Origin: Paenibacillus tianmuensis
GTDB taxonomy: Bacteria; Bacillota; Bacilli; Paenibacillales; NBRC-103111
Direction: 5' to 3'
Assembly: GCF_900100345.1 (NCBI RefSeq)
Contig: NZ_FMTT01000003.1
Location: forward strand, 159,860-223,859
Length of the DNA: 64,000 bases
Shown: piece after piece, positions 17,764 through 26,382 of the stretch
Layout: each line of letters begins with the position of its first letter
Numbering within the stretch: the stretch's first letter is position 1
Translations under genes and position numbers: made by a program
The notes under the pieces: generated by a model
Seen by the model: the letters and a program-made list of their open reading frames with translations, nothing else
Told to the model about the DNA's origin: nothing
Database searches by the model: none

Positions 17764-18620
17764 TCGCGCCGGTACCATTCGCCGGACATCCACTCGCTCG
17801 CTTTCCAGCGCAGCACGTCCGGCGTGGCGAGATGGATGATTTCTTTCAAGAAATCGAGCTGCTCCGTGTCGGACATCGGGCGGAATTGTTTGGCGATGGC
17901 GAGGTTTTTTTCCAGCTGCTCCATCGTTTCCATCCCGATGATGGTCGTGGCAACGGGCAGCGAGAACGAGTACCGCAGCGCCTGCTCGTACCACGGGGCG
18001 AGCTTCCCAAGCGCCATCGCCTTCATGCCAATCACGGCGACTCCTTTCTCGACGGCCCGCGGAAGAAATTCGTGCGCGAAGCTGTAGATGAAGTGGTCGG
18101 CGGCGGATAGCGCCACCAAGGCGCTGTCGAAGGGGAACCGTTCGATGGCTTCGAGCTGCACTTTCGGGTTCGTATGCCCGCTGACGCTGATCGCTTTGAT
18201 AATGCCCTGCTCCTTCGCTTCGAGCATCGCCTCCATCGCTCCGCCCTTGGCGAAGCATTGCTCCAAATCGTCCATCGTCACCAGATTATGCAGACGCCAT
18301 TCGTCAACGCGGTCGGTTTGCAGCCGGTTCAGGCTGGCTTCGAGCAGACGCCACGAGCCGTCTCTTGTTCGGTCGTGCGTCTTCGTAGCGATCCATACGT
18401 CGTTGCGGCGGTGCCGGAGCGCTTTGCCGAGCCGCTCCTCCGACTGCCCGTCGGAATAGCTCGGGGCCGTATCGAAGTAGGTGATGCCTTCGTCGATCGC
18501 CCGGTTGACGATGCGTATCGCTTCTTCCTCCGTACATTGATGCTCGTCCACAATGCGCTGGGCGCCGAAGCCGAGAATCGGAAATTGGTTGTCGGACGCG
18601 CCGAAAGTTCTATGTTCCAA
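17760..18620 (-). CDS. Aldo/keto reductase
   Basis: This 286-residue NADPH-dependent aldo/keto reductase retains the full catalytic tetrad: Asp50 and Tyr55 in FDTAPSYSDGQSEERLG, Lys80 in ATKTHDR, and His111 in WRLHN. The TIM-barrel order and the C-terminal coenzyme-binding segment ATTIIGMETMEQLEKNLA are normal. It is transcribed on the minus strand, convergent with the salvage operon and divergent from the flavin oxidase at 18704. The physiological substrate is unknown. The ATG at 18618-18620 is preceded by a CGAAGGAGTG-type site. Confidence 0.92.
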   Translation of the reverse strand: MEHRTFGASDNQFPILGFGAQRIVDEHQCTEEEAIRIVNRAIDEGITYFDTAPSYSDGQSEERLGKALRHRRNDVWIATKTHDRTRDGSWRLLEASLNRLQTDRVDEWRLHNLVTMDDLEQCFAKGGAMEAMLEAKEQGIIKAISVSGHTNPKVQLEAIERFPFDSALVALSAADHFIYSFAHEFLPRAVEKGVAVIGMKAMALGKLAPWYEQALRYSFSLPVATTIIGMETMEQLEKNLAIAKQFRPMSDTEQLDFLKEIIHLATPDVLRWKASEWMSGEWYRRD

Positions 18621-18703
18621 AAAAGTTCACTCCTTCGGGAATGTAAGTGGTCATAGTCTGATTATACCTAATTATAAGCGCTTTAATATACGATTGGGAA
18701 GGA

Positions 18704-19870
18704 GTGACCGTTATCCGTACGTCTTACGATGTCATCGTCATCGGCGCAGGCTCCATAGGCATGAGCGCGGGGGCGCATTTGGCGCGGAGAGGGATAAGCA
18801 CGCTGCTGATCGACGCGTTCGACCCACCCCATGGGGGAGGCAGCCATCACGGGGAGACGAGACTGCTCCGTCATGTCTACGCCGGAGGGGGGCCCTATTC
18901 CGCCATGGCTGTCCGGGCGCACCGGCTCTGGAACGAGCTGGAGGAGGAAAGCGGCCGAAAGCTGTTCTTTCGCAGCGGCGTGCTGAATATGGCGCCGGCA
19001 GGGCATTCGGGACTCCGCGACAAGCTCGAATCGTCGGTTGCGCTTCAATTGCCGGTCGAGCTGCTGCGGCCGGAGGAGATTGCGAAGCGCTGGCAGGGCA
19101 TTCAACTGCCGGACGATTACGCGGGGCTGTTCGAGCCGGAGGCCGGCTATTTGCTCAGCGAGCAATGCGTGCAGGCGTATCGCGAGATGGCGTTGGCGCA
19201 TTGGGCGGTGCTGCTTCCGTATACTCGCGTAACGGAGGTCGTACCGGGGAACGCGAGCGTCACCGTAAAAACCGGGGTCGGCGACTTCCACGCGGACCGT
19301 CTTATCGTAAGCGCGGGCGCCGGAGTCGGCAGCGTGCTGCTTCCGTCGCTTGCGCTGCCCGTGACGCCGGTCCGCAAAGCGGTCGCTTGGTTTCAGGCCG
19401 ACGAAGCGCTATTCGCTTCCGAACGGTTCCCGGGATTCACGTTAAGCACCCCGGACGGCGGCTTTTACGGCTTTCCGAGCATACAAGGGTCCGGCGTGAA
19501 GATCGGGCGGCACGAGACCGGTCTTCCGCTCTCGCCGGTCGAGCAGCCGGCTGAATTCGGGACGCTGCCGGAGGACGAAGGCGATGTCCGCCGGTCGCTG
19601 GAGACGTATATGCCGGCTGCGGCAGGCGCTCTGCTGCGCGGCGGGGTGTGCAAATACGAGCTGTCGCCGGACGAACATTTCATCATCGACCAAGCGCCGT
19701 CCGATCCGAACATTCAGATCGCCTGCGGCTTTTCGGGTCACGGCTTCAAGTTTGCCAGCGTCGTCGGCGAAATTTTGGCTGACCGGATCGAAGGAAAACC
19801 GGACGCGTTCGATCTAAGCATGTTCCGGCTGTCCCGGTTTCAGAAGCAGCAGGTGGAGAGTGTTGGGTGA
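18704..19870 (+). CDS. solA: FAD-dependent N-methyl amino-acid oxidase (SolA/MTOX-like)
   Basis: This 388-residue DAO-family flavoprotein has the FAD-binding VIVIGAGSIGMSAGAHLARR with the GxGxxG pattern, then GGGSHHGETRLLRHVYAGGG, the motif of sarcosine oxidase and N-methyltryptophan oxidase. The C-terminal part has DEHFIIDQAPSDPN and ACGFSGHGFKFASVVGEILAD, which includes the flavin-contact region. Members oxidatively demethylate N-methyl amino acids to give formaldehyde and hydrogen peroxide. The start is uncertain: GTG 18704 nearly overlaps GGAAGGAG, and there is no better in-frame start before the FAD motif. The gene is divergent from the aldo/keto reductase; no pathway neighbours are seen. 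Confidence 0.88.
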   Translation: MTVIRTSYDVIVIGAGSIGMSAGAHLARRGISTLLIDAFDPPHGGGSHHGETRLLRHVYAGGGPYSAMAVRAHRLWNELEEESGRKLFFRSGVLNMAPAGHSGLRDKLESSVALQLPVELLRPEEIAKRWQGIQLPDDYAGLFEPEAGYLLSEQCVQAYREMALAHWAVLLPYTRVTEVVPGNASVTVKTGVGDFHADRLIVSAGAGVGSVLLPSLALPVTPVRKAVAWFQADEALFASERFPGFTLSTPDGGFYGFPSIQGSGVKIGRHETGLPLSPVEQPAEFGTLPEDEGDVRRSLETYMPAAAGALLRGGVCKYELSPDEHFIIDQAPSDPNIQIACGFSGHGFKFASVVGEILADRIEGKPDAFDLSMFRLSRFQKQQVESVG

Positions 19871-19891
19871 AAGTGAATATTTATTTAATGG

Positions 19892-19930
19892 AGAAGCCAG
19901 TGTGAAAAACAGGCTTCTTTTTATTTTTTG
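19892..19930 (+). terminator. Intrinsic terminator after the flavin oxidase
   Basis: AGAAGCC-N13-GGCTTCT followed by TTTTATTTTTT, 22 bases after the stop. Confidence 0.8.
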
Positions 19931-20072
19931 GAAGAGATGGAACGAATCTGGCGGTATTGTGAAGGTTATGATCGCTGCTGCGCTAGATCGAAAGACATAA
20001 GCGTCATTCAATTGGAATAATCCGTAAAATCCATATATACTGGAGTTAATACTATAGATTGGAGTGATCGGA

Positions 20073-20198
20073 ATGCGGCAACTTAACCACATTCGAAAGG
20101 AGAATAATATGTACGGAGAAAAGAGGATTTTAACGCATGCATACTATAAATATAGGGATTCTGGCGCACGTAGACGCTGGAAAGACAAGTCTGACTGA
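20073..20198 (+). CDS. Small leader ORF overlapping the start of the RPP gene
   Basis: A 41-codon frame begins at ATG 20073. An internal in-frame ATG at 20109, placed six bases after a perfect AAAGGAG, gives a 29-residue alternative beginning MYGEKRILTHAYYKYR. The frame ends at 20198, 62 bases inside the ribosomal protection gene, in a different reading frame. The larger gene's own ribosome binding site (AGAGG, ten bases away) is weaker. Ribosomes translating this small frame would cross the downstream start, so it may be a regulatory leader. Tet-type ribosomal protection genes are known to use leader peptides. Whether it is translated is not known. Confidence 0.4.
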   Translation: MRQLNHIRKENNMYGEKRILTHAYYKYRDSGARRRWKDKSD

Positions 20199-22116
20199 GC
20201 GTATCTTATATGATACGAATGTTATCGACGAGCTGGGAAAGGTAGATCAAGGAAATACACAGATGGATACCATGGAAATGGAACGGAAAAGAGGCATCAC
20301 GATCAAGGCCTCCGTTGTTTCTTTTGATCTCCATGGGTTGAAAGTGAATTTGATCGATACGCCGGGCCATGCGGATTTTATCGCGGAAGTGGAGCGGTCT
20401 CTCAGTGTATTGGACGGCGTTATACTGGTTGTTTCCGCAGTGGAAGGCGTTCAGGCGCAGACCAAAATCCTGTTTTCCGTGCTGAAGAAAATGGGACTCC
20501 CCACGATCCTGTTCGTGAACAAAATTGATCGTATGGGCGCACAATCCGATACGACGATGGAGGGGATTCGTGAAAAGCTGATACCGAACGCGTTTTCCCT
20601 GTGTCAGGTTGAACATGCAGGCATGAAGAATGCGTCTGTTGTTGAACACCGTTTCGATTGGGCTGCGAACCCCGCTTTTATGGAACGATGCATCGAGCTT
20701 GCGTCAGCACATGACGAGTGGCTGTTGGAAGCTTATGTAAACGGCGAAGCGGTGCCGGAAGAACAAGTGAAAGCGGCATTCGGAAAGCAAGTAAGGCAAG
20801 CGAACATCTACCCGGTTTATTTCGGGTCCGCCATGACGGGAGTGGGCGTGTCCAGCCTGCTTGAGGGCGTGGCTCAATGGTTTCCGGTGAACGAACACGC
20901 AGAGGGAGAGCCGTTGTCGGGGGTCGTATTTAAGCTCGAAAAAGAACCGTCCGGCGAAAAGATCGCTTATGTCAGACTGTTCTCGGGCAGCTTAAGCCTA
21001 AGAGAGCAAGTGAAGCTGCAGCGGAAAAACGGGGAGAGCGAATTCGAAGCGCGCACCTGCAAAATCAAAAAGCTTCATGCCTTGATGAACGGGGAGATTA
21101 TTCCCGCTGCCAAGGTAATCTCGGGGGATTTAGGCAAAGTATGGGGGCTGGAAGACGTCCGGATCGGGGATGTCGTCGGCGAGCAGTCTCATCTCATCAA
21201 GCATTTCAGCTTCGCAGTTCCTCAAATGGAGTCGCGAATCGACGCGGTGGAGCCAAGCAAGGACCATCTGCTGTACAAGGCGCTTATCGGCCTGTCGGAG
21301 GAAGATCCGTTAATTCAAGTGATGAAAGATGATGTTCATCAAGAGCTTTATATCCGCATTTTTGGCGAAGTGCAAAAAGAAGTGATCGAAGCGGCCTTGA
21401 AGGAACATTACGATTTGGAAGTCAGGTTTTCGGAGACCCGAACGGTTTGCTTGGAAAAGCCGGAAGGAACGGGCCAGGCGCTGGAGATCATCGAGGAAGG
21501 CGATAATCCTTTTTATGCGACCGTGGGGTTCAAAGTCGAGCCCGGCTTGCCCGGAAGCAGAATCGCCTATCGCATGGAAGTCGAATTAGGCTCGTTGCCG
21601 CTGGCCTTCCATAAAGCCATTGAGGAGACGGTCCACGAGACCTTGAAACAAGGGCTGTACGGCTGGGAGGTTACCGATATTGTCGTGACCCTGACCCATA
21701 CCGGTTATTTCAGTCCGGTATCGGCGGCGGGCGACTTTAGAAAGCTGGTTCCCCTTGTATTGATGGAGGCGCTGGCGCAGGCGGGTACGCATGTTTATGA
21801 GCCTATTCATGCGTTCGAGTTAACGGTGCCCGCCGCTATGATGAGCAAAGCGATCTACAAATTATCTGCGATCCAAGCAGCAGTGCACGAAACGGCAATG
21901 CATAACGGCATGTGTCTAATAACAGGCAGCATTCCCGTAGCCGCAACGGAGAGCTTCAAGAGAAGCTTGCACGCGTTTACCCACGGGGAAGGCTTTATGC
22001 TCGTGGAACCCGCTGGATACGTCAGAATGCATGGCGACGTGCCGACAAGAGCGCGGACCGATTATAATCCATTAAACCGGAATGAATATTTGCTTCACAT
22101 TCTGCGACCTTACTAA
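20137..22116 (+). CDS. Tet-type ribosomal protection GTPase
   Basis: This 659-residue translational GTPase is of the TetM/TetO/TetW group, EF-G-like proteins that displace tetracycline from the ribosome. The G domain has AHVDAGKTSLTERILY (P-loop), RGITIKAS (switch I), DTPGHADF (switch II) and NKIDRMGA. Domain IV contains TLTHTGYFSPVSAAGDFRKL and the C-terminal part GTHVYEPIHAFELTVPA. Length fits the family (about 640-660). Many Paenibacillaceae carry such chromosomal relatives, so real tetracycline resistance is not proven. The gene stands alone between two terminators and has an overlapping small ORF at its start that could control translation. There are no mobile-element sequences beside it. 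Confidence 0.9.
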   Translation: MHTINIGILAHVDAGKTSLTERILYDTNVIDELGKVDQGNTQMDTMEMERKRGITIKASVVSFDLHGLKVNLIDTPGHADFIAEVERSLSVLDGVILVVSAVEGVQAQTKILFSVLKKMGLPTILFVNKIDRMGAQSDTTMEGIREKLIPNAFSLCQVEHAGMKNASVVEHRFDWAANPAFMERCIELASAHDEWLLEAYVNGEAVPEEQVKAAFGKQVRQANIYPVYFGSAMTGVGVSSLLEGVAQWFPVNEHAEGEPLSGVVFKLEKEPSGEKIAYVRLFSGSLSLREQVKLQRKNGESEFEARTCKIKKLHALMNGEIIPAAKVISGDLGKVWGLEDVRIGDVVGEQSHLIKHFSFAVPQMESRIDAVEPSKDHLLYKALIGLSEEDPLIQVMKDDVHQELYIRIFGEVQKEVIEAALKEHYDLEVRFSETRTVCLEKPEGTGQALEIIEEGDNPFYATVGFKVEPGLPGSRIAYRMEVELGSLPLAFHKAIEETVHETLKQGLYGWEVTDIVVTLTHTGYFSPVSAAGDFRKLVPLVLMEALAQAGTHVYEPIHAFELTVPAAMMSKAIYKLSAIQAAVHETAMHNGMCLITGSIPVAATESFKRSLHAFTHGEGFMLVEPAGYVRMHGDVPTRARTDYNPLNRNEYLLHILRPY

Positions 22117-22127
22117 GGCCAGTGCTA

Positions 22128-22164
22128 AACCCGGCAGGAGTTGAAAGCTCCGGTCGGGTTTTTC
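22128..22164 (+). terminator. Intrinsic terminator of the RPP gene
   Basis: ACCCGGCAGGAG-TTGAAAG-CTCCGGTCGGGTTTTTC, a long stem with a T-run, just after the stop. Confidence 0.85.
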
Positions 22165-22236
22165 GCTGGCGACAGTCACCTATGGGCAAGTACGGCAATA
22201 CTCTGTAAGTATCTTAACGATAACAGAGGTGACATC

Positions 22237-22665
22237 ATGGCCGTTGTCAAAGCCAGACAGCAAGATGTCGATTTGCTGGCCCGACTGCTTCGCGCGGAAG
22301 CGGAGGGAGAAGGGGAAAAAGGGATGATCCTGGTCGGCAATGTTGGAGTTAACCGTATTCGAGCGAATTGCTCGGACTTTAAGGGGCTGCGCACGATTCC
22401 GCAAATGATCTATCAGCCGCATGCGTTTGAGGCCGTCATCCACGGGTACTTTTATCAGAAAGCCAGAGACCGGGAGAAACGCTTGGCGCGCCGTACCGTG
22501 AACGGCGAACGGCAATGGCCGGCCAAGTTCAGTCTTTGGTATTTCCGTCCGGAGGGCGATTGCCCGCCGACATGGTATAACCAGCCGCTCGTGGCCCGGT
22601 TCAAGAAACACTGCTTCTACCAGCCGACCGCGGCAGAGTGCGAAAACATTTATAACACGTTTTAG
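22237..22665 (+). CDS. Spore cortex-lytic cell wall hydrolase (CwlJ/SleB type)
   Basis: This 142-residue protein consists of a hydrolase-2 (PF07486-type) domain: LLARLLRAEAEGEGEKGMI with the catalytic glutamate region, VGVNRIRANC, PQMIYQPHAFEAV, and the C-terminal SLWYFRPEGDCPPTWYNQP and GRF-like ARFKKHCFYQPT. It lacks a signal peptide and peptidoglycan-binding repeats, like CwlJ, a germination-specific lysin of the spore coat. No GerQ-type gene follows. ATG 22237 is preceded by AGAGGTGACATC; an upstream in-frame start would include the preceding terminator. It implies a spore-forming host. Confidence 0.9.
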   Translation: MAVVKARQQDVDLLARLLRAEAEGEGEKGMILVGNVGVNRIRANCSDFKGLRTIPQMIYQPHAFEAVIHGYFYQKARDREKRLARRTVNGERQWPAKFSLWYFRPEGDCPPTWYNQPLVARFKKHCFYQPTAAECENIYNTF

Positions 22666-22916
22666 CGTGTGTAGCGGGCATTTGCCCGGTACTGCCGCTG
22701 GACGTCATTGTTGGAGCGCCGCTCCTTCTATCTCGGGATAGCCGCAGTCAAAGCTGCCGCTTCCGGGACGAAGGGGCGGCGTCTTGTTTTCATGCACCGA
22801 ACTGAGAACCGCTGTTCGTCCAGATTTTTACGAAAACTTAATCTCCCAAGCTGTGACAAAATGGTAAAATGGATCTGGGTGGCATGCCCCAATATAGAAG
22901 ATACTGGAGGTAACTC

Positions 22917-24500
22917 ATGAGATCCTTTAAAGCTGTTCTTGCAAAAACGGCACTGGCGCTTTCGCTGCTCCTTCCGCTGCCGGGATGGATAGGGGAGGCG
23001 CCGAAGGCGCTGGCGGAAGGACCGACGGACCCTGCCCCGTTCCTTAATCCTACGGTTGTGAACGAGAATGCGGGCAAAAAAATTCTGTTCGACAACACGC
23101 ACGGCCAGACGGCCGGAGCCGCCGACTGGGTCATCGACGGGGCGTTCTCGGATTTTGCTAATGCGCTCGCGAACAACGGCTACTATGTGAAGGAGCTTCG
23201 CAAAACGTCGCCGATCACGCTGAGCGATCTGAGTAGTTACGACGTGTTCGTGATCGGAGAAGCCAACAATCCTTATAAAACAAGCGAGCAGGACGCGATG
23301 GCGCAGTACGTCCAGAATGGCGGCAGCATTTTTTTCATCGCCGACCATTATAATGCGGACCGCAACAAAAACCGCTGGGACTCCTCGGAAGTGATGAACG
23401 GCTACCGGCGTGGAGGCTGGACCGATCCGGCGAAAGGCATGAGCGCCGAAGAGCGCGCTTCCGAGGCCATGCAGGGAGTGGCCAGCTCGGATTGGCTCGC
23501 CACGAATTTCGGCGTCCGTTTTCGTTACAATGCGCTGGGAGACGTTACGGCCAACCAGATCGTTCCGCCTAACCAGGCGTTCGGTATTACCCAGGGCGTC
23601 TCAGCGGTTGCGATGCATGCCGGTTCGACTCTTGCCATCATCGATCCTCTCAAGGCGAAAGGCATCGTGTACCTGCCGAAGACGAACGCCGCGTGGCCGA
23701 ACGCGGTGGATCAAGGCGTATATAACGGCGGAGGGAAGGCGGAAGGGCCGTACGCGGCTGTCGCCAAAGTGGCTGCCGGCAAGGCGGCGTTCATTGGCGA
23801 TTCGTCGCCGGTTGAGGATGCCACGCCGAAATACCGCCGCGAAGAAACGGGACAAGTCAAGAAGACTTACGACGGCTTCGAGGAACAGGACGACGGTGAG
23901 CTGCTGGTGAATGTCATAAACTGGCTCGCCAAAAAGGAAAGCTACGCACGGCTCGACCAAGTCCCGAACCTGCAGCTGGACCAACCGACTGCGCTGCTCC
24001 CGTTCGAAAACCCGGCAAGCTCGACCGAGCCGAAGCCCGAGCCGTGGGCAGCGCCGGCGCCCGGATATAAATGGTGGGACCGTTCAACGTTCAAGCCGGG
24101 ATCGTACGGGTACGGGTCCGGGCCGGAGGCCGGCAATCCGACATACAGCTTCGTCAAGCAGGAGCCGCTCCCGAACGACGAAGAGTTCCAGATTCGTGTC
24201 GTCGTGGATAACTTGGATCCCGGGGCCACGGTGTCGGACTTAAAACTGGGCATTTACTTGACAGGCGGAACCCAAGTGGCGAAGATCCGCAATGCGGATG
24301 GCTCGTGGCCGTCGGGCTACGGTTACAGCACGAATTTTTCACTTACGGCCAACAGTCAAGGAAAGGCTACGAAAGATTTGACGGTTCAGATTAAACCCGG
24401 AACGAGCGGTTCGGCGAGCCTCCGGCTCAAACAAGCGAGCGACAACTTGAAGACGGAGACTGTCACCATCTCGGATGTATCTGCAGAGCCGCTGCCTTAA
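22917..24500 (+). CDS. Secreted protein with a GATase/ThuA-like domain
   Basis: This 527-residue protein has a Sec signal peptide (MRSFKAVLAKTALALSLLLP, cleavage probably after ALAEG near residue 36). Residues about 50-340 look like a class I glutamine-amidotransferase-like or ThuA-like fold. KILFDNTHGQTAGAADW, SSYDVFVIGEANNPYK and GGSIFFIADHYNADRN fit the 'unify, decide, set aside' alpha/beta pattern, and KAAFIGDSSPVEDAT follows. Residues 345-400 form a Pro-rich linker and the last 130 residues a beta-sandwich-like domain (EFQIRVVVDNLDPGATVSDL). No catalytic triad is certain. It may bind or cleave a surface polysaccharide or nucleic acid, but I cannot name its function. ATG 22917 follows ACTGGAGGTAACTC. 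Confidence 0.7.
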   Translation: MRSFKAVLAKTALALSLLLPLPGWIGEAPKALAEGPTDPAPFLNPTVVNENAGKKILFDNTHGQTAGAADWVIDGAFSDFANALANNGYYVKELRKTSPITLSDLSSYDVFVIGEANNPYKTSEQDAMAQYVQNGGSIFFIADHYNADRNKNRWDSSEVMNGYRRGGWTDPAKGMSAEERASEAMQGVASSDWLATNFGVRFRYNALGDVTANQIVPPNQAFGITQGVSAVAMHAGSTLAIIDPLKAKGIVYLPKTNAAWPNAVDQGVYNGGGKAEGPYAAVAKVAAGKAAFIGDSSPVEDATPKYRREETGQVKKTYDGFEEQDDGELLVNVINWLAKKESYARLDQVPNLQLDQPTALLPFENPASSTEPKPEPWAAPAPGYKWWDRSTFKPGSYGYGSGPEAGNPTYSFVKQEPLPNDEEFQIRVVVDNLDPGATVSDLKLGIYLTGGTQVAKIRNADGSWPSGYGYSTNFSLTANSQGKATKDLTVQIKPGTSGSASLRLKQASDNLKTETVTISDVSAEPLP

Positions 24501-24543
24501 CCCTCGGCGTCACCGCAGCTTAACCGAATGTAAGGGCCTCTGA

Positions 24544-24608
24544 TGAAAAAAAGCACTCTTCGCCAGCCGGCGGCGCCATGCGCGTCGTACGGGACGAAGA
24601 GTGCTTTT
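24544..24608. terminator. Bidirectional terminator between the secreted protein and clpP genes
   Basis: AAAAAAGCACTCTTCG at 24547-24562 is the inverse complement of CGAAGAGTGCTTTTT at 24594-24608. T-runs appear on both strands, so it can stop both converging transcripts. The loop (about 31 bases) contains a further GC-rich inverted segment. Confidence 0.85.
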
Positions 24609-24625
24609 TGGTTAGATTCGCTGCC

Positions 24626-25204
24626 TCAAGGCTGCATAATCTTATCGATCAAGCCGTAGGTCACCGCATCGTCCGCGGACATGAAGTAATCGCGATCCAT
24701 ATCCCGCGCTACCTTTTCCAGCGGCTGGCCCGAGCGCTCGGAGACGATCCGGTTCAGCCGGTCCCGGGTATCGAGGATGTGGTCGGCATGAATTTTCATA
24801 TCGGACGCTTGCCCCTTCATCCCGCCCCATGGCTGATGAATCATGACCTCGGCGTTAGGCAGCGCATACCGCTTGCCCTTGGCTCCGGCGACGAGCAGAA
24901 CGGCGGCGAAGGAGGCGGCGCAGCCTACGCAAATGGTCGATACGTCGGGTTTGATGAACTGCATCGTATCATAAATCGCGAAGCCTGCGGTGGTCGAGCC
25001 GCCCGGCGAATTGATGTAGAGATGGATGTCTTTTTCAGGGTCCTCCGCCGACAGCAGCAGCAGTTGAGCGGTGATCGAGTTGGCGACTTGATCGTCGATC
25101 TCGCTTCCGAGAAAGACGATGCGGTCTTTCAGCAAGCGGGAATAAATATCGTAGGAACGCTCCCCACGGCCGGTTTGTTCCACGACGACTGGTACATAGT
25201 TCAT
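24626..25204 (-). CDS. clpP: ClpP-type serine protease paralogue
   Basis: This 192-residue Clp protease proteolytic subunit has the catalytic triad intact: Ser98 in [12 protein letters not shown], His123 in VMIHQPWGG and Asp172 in [13 protein letters not shown]. The usual serine motif is MAASM; here it is CAASF, and Cys92 and Cys95 flank the region. This marks it as a paralogue rather than the housekeeping Clp[21 protein letters not shown] is typical. ClpP needs an AAA+ partner (ClpX, ClpC or ClpE); none is encoded nearby. It is the last gene of a minus-strand operon behind an ArsR-like regulator and a small unknown protein, and has a good GGGAGGG ribosome binding site. Confidence 0.93.
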   Translation of the reverse strand: MNYVPVVVEQTGRGERSYDIYSRLLKDRIVFLGSEIDDQVANSITAQLLLLSAEDPEKDIHLYINSPGGSTTAGFAIYDTMQFIKPDVSTICVGCAASFAAVLLVAGAKGKRYALPNAEVMIHQPWGGMKGQASDMKIHADHILDTRDRLNRIVSERSGQPLEKVARDMDRDYFMSADDAVTYGLIDKIMQP

Positions 25205-25234
25205 AATTGATGCCCTCCCTGTGGCTCAGACCGC

Positions 25235-25561
25235 TTATGCGGCCAGCGCTTGAATCGTTGTGTCTCCACGGCTCACGCCGCGTTGGCTGCGTGCCGTAAA
25301 GCCCGAGGAGACCATGATGAGAACTTCCTCGGCGCCCGGCGCTCCGGTTCGCGAAGGCAGCGCCCAGCGGGTCACGGTTGCTTCCGAGCGATCGTTTCCG
25401 GCCTGCCGGTAGGCGTCCAAATGCGTCACTGGCCGGCAGCCTTGTTCGGCTTCCCGGTCCTTTTGCGGCTCTGACCACTGCCATACGACGGCCGGGGAGT
25501 TTTCTCCGCCAGCTTCGGTATCGCCGCTCTGTTTTGCTTTGTGCTCCAGTTTGCGTTCCAT
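25235..25561 (-). CDS. Uncharacterised 108-residue protein between ArsR-like and ClpP genes
   Basis: I do not recognise this protein. Its ATG shares one base with the stop of the upstream regulator gene (TAATG), which suggests translational coupling, and clpP begins 30 bases after it. The first half is polar and charged (MERKLEHKAKQSGDTEAGGE, a Trp pair in VVWQWSE). The second half has a short hydrophobic patch (EEVLIMVSSGFTARSQRG) and it ends in ALAA. There is no signal peptide or membrane helix. An ALAA C-terminus is of interest because ClpXP recognises small hydrophobic C-terminal residues (as in ssrA LAA tags). It could therefore be an adaptor, substrate or self-limiting partner of the ClpP paralogue. 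That role is speculation. Confidence 0.65.
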   Translation of the reverse strand: MERKLEHKAKQSGDTEAGGENSPAVVWQWSEPQKDREAEQGCRPVTHLDAYRQAGNDRSEATVTRWALPSRTGAPGAEEVLIMVSSGFTARSQRGVSRGDTTIQALAA

Positions 25562-26172
25562 TACGCATTCCCTCCCGAGGTTTGATCGATTTGCGGATAT
25601 ACGGCCAGCACGACCTGATATGGGTCTGCGGGTTCCGCTTCGTTCGCCGGTTTGCGGTACTTGGCGGTCAACTGCCGGACAAGGGCGGCGTACTCCTCGA
25701 CAAAAGCTTGCCGCTCCTCCGCATCCCGGAGAGAGACTTGAAACTGCAGCGACGCGCTTGGAATGTCTTGGCCTTCGTCCGAATGCTCCATCAGGAGCAG
25801 CGCATCCTGCTTGATGCGCTCCGCCGTTTGAACCAGATGGGACAGCGAGCCTTGGTCCTTGAGGCGGCGGACCGTTTCCGGCTTCATTCCCAGTTGATCG
25901 GACAGGATGAACGTCTTGGCGACGGCTTGATAAAGCACCTCGACCAGGTTGCGTACCTGCCTCGTACCGACCCGGCGCACCAGACCGGCTTTCTCCAGCG
26001 CCTTCAAGTGATAGTTGATCCGCTGCGGCGCTTCGCCGATCGCTCGGGCCACTTCCGCCGCGGAAGCGGGCGACGCCAGCCGGGCGGCAATATCCGCCCG
26101 CAGCGGATTAAGCAGGGCCATCGCCTGCTCCGGGGCTTCAATCCGCAGGCTTTCCAATATGTCTTCGGTCAC
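25561..26172 (-). CDS. ArsR-like winged-helix regulator
   Basis: This 203-residue cytoplasmic protein has an N-terminal ArsR-type winged helix: NPLRADIAARLASPASAAEV, then ARAIGEAPQRINYHLKALEK and AGLVRRVGTRQVRNLVEVLY. It is followed by a largely helical C-terminal domain (residues 95-203) that may sense a ligand or partner. There is no cysteine metal site. It starts at GTG 26172 with GGAG about ten bases upstream. It is the first gene of the operon with the 108-residue protein and ClpP. An inverted repeat TACGTAA-N10-TTACGTA covers the -10 region of its promoter, so it probably represses its own operon. Confidence 0.85.
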   Translation of the reverse strand: MTEDILESLRIEAPEQAMALLNPLRADIAARLASPASAAEVARAIGEAPQRINYHLKALEKAGLVRRVGTRQVRNLVEVLYQAVAKTFILSDQLGMKPETVRRLKDQGSLSHLVQTAERIKQDALLLMEHSDEGQDIPSASLQFQVSLRDAEERQAFVEEYAALVRQLTAKYRKPANEAEPADPYQVVLAVYPQIDQTSGGNA

Positions 26173-26202
26173 AATGGTTCATCTCCGTAAAACAGTATTT
26201 TC

Positions 26203-26242
26203 TACGTAAAAATATATTATTACGTAAATTCATCGTTGTCAA
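26203..26242 (-). promoter_or_regulatory. Promoter and operator of the arsR-orf-clpP operon
   Basis: On the minus strand, TTGACA (26242-26237) and TAATAT (26219-26214) are spaced by 17 bases. The perfect dyad TACGTAA-N10-TTACGTA (26203-26226 on the plus strand) covers the -10 box. This is the geometry of a repressor-controlled sigma-A promoter; the ArsR-like protein is the natural candidate. Confidence 0.75.
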
Positions 26243-26382
26243 TAGGTGCGTGATCTGTTGAAATGAAGGCGGTTGCAAAAATGAGTGAAATAAGTAAAAT
26301 GAACAAATAAGGACCCGATAGATATTCGAATTTGAGAAAGCCTCTATAGAGTATGGAGTCGCGCGAATATTTGTTATATTTT

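Noticed and set aside
18553..19554. 333-codon plus-strand frame over the flavin oxidase gene
   Set aside because: It overlaps the flavin oxidase, which has all family motifs; its translation is Arg/Gly-rich noise.
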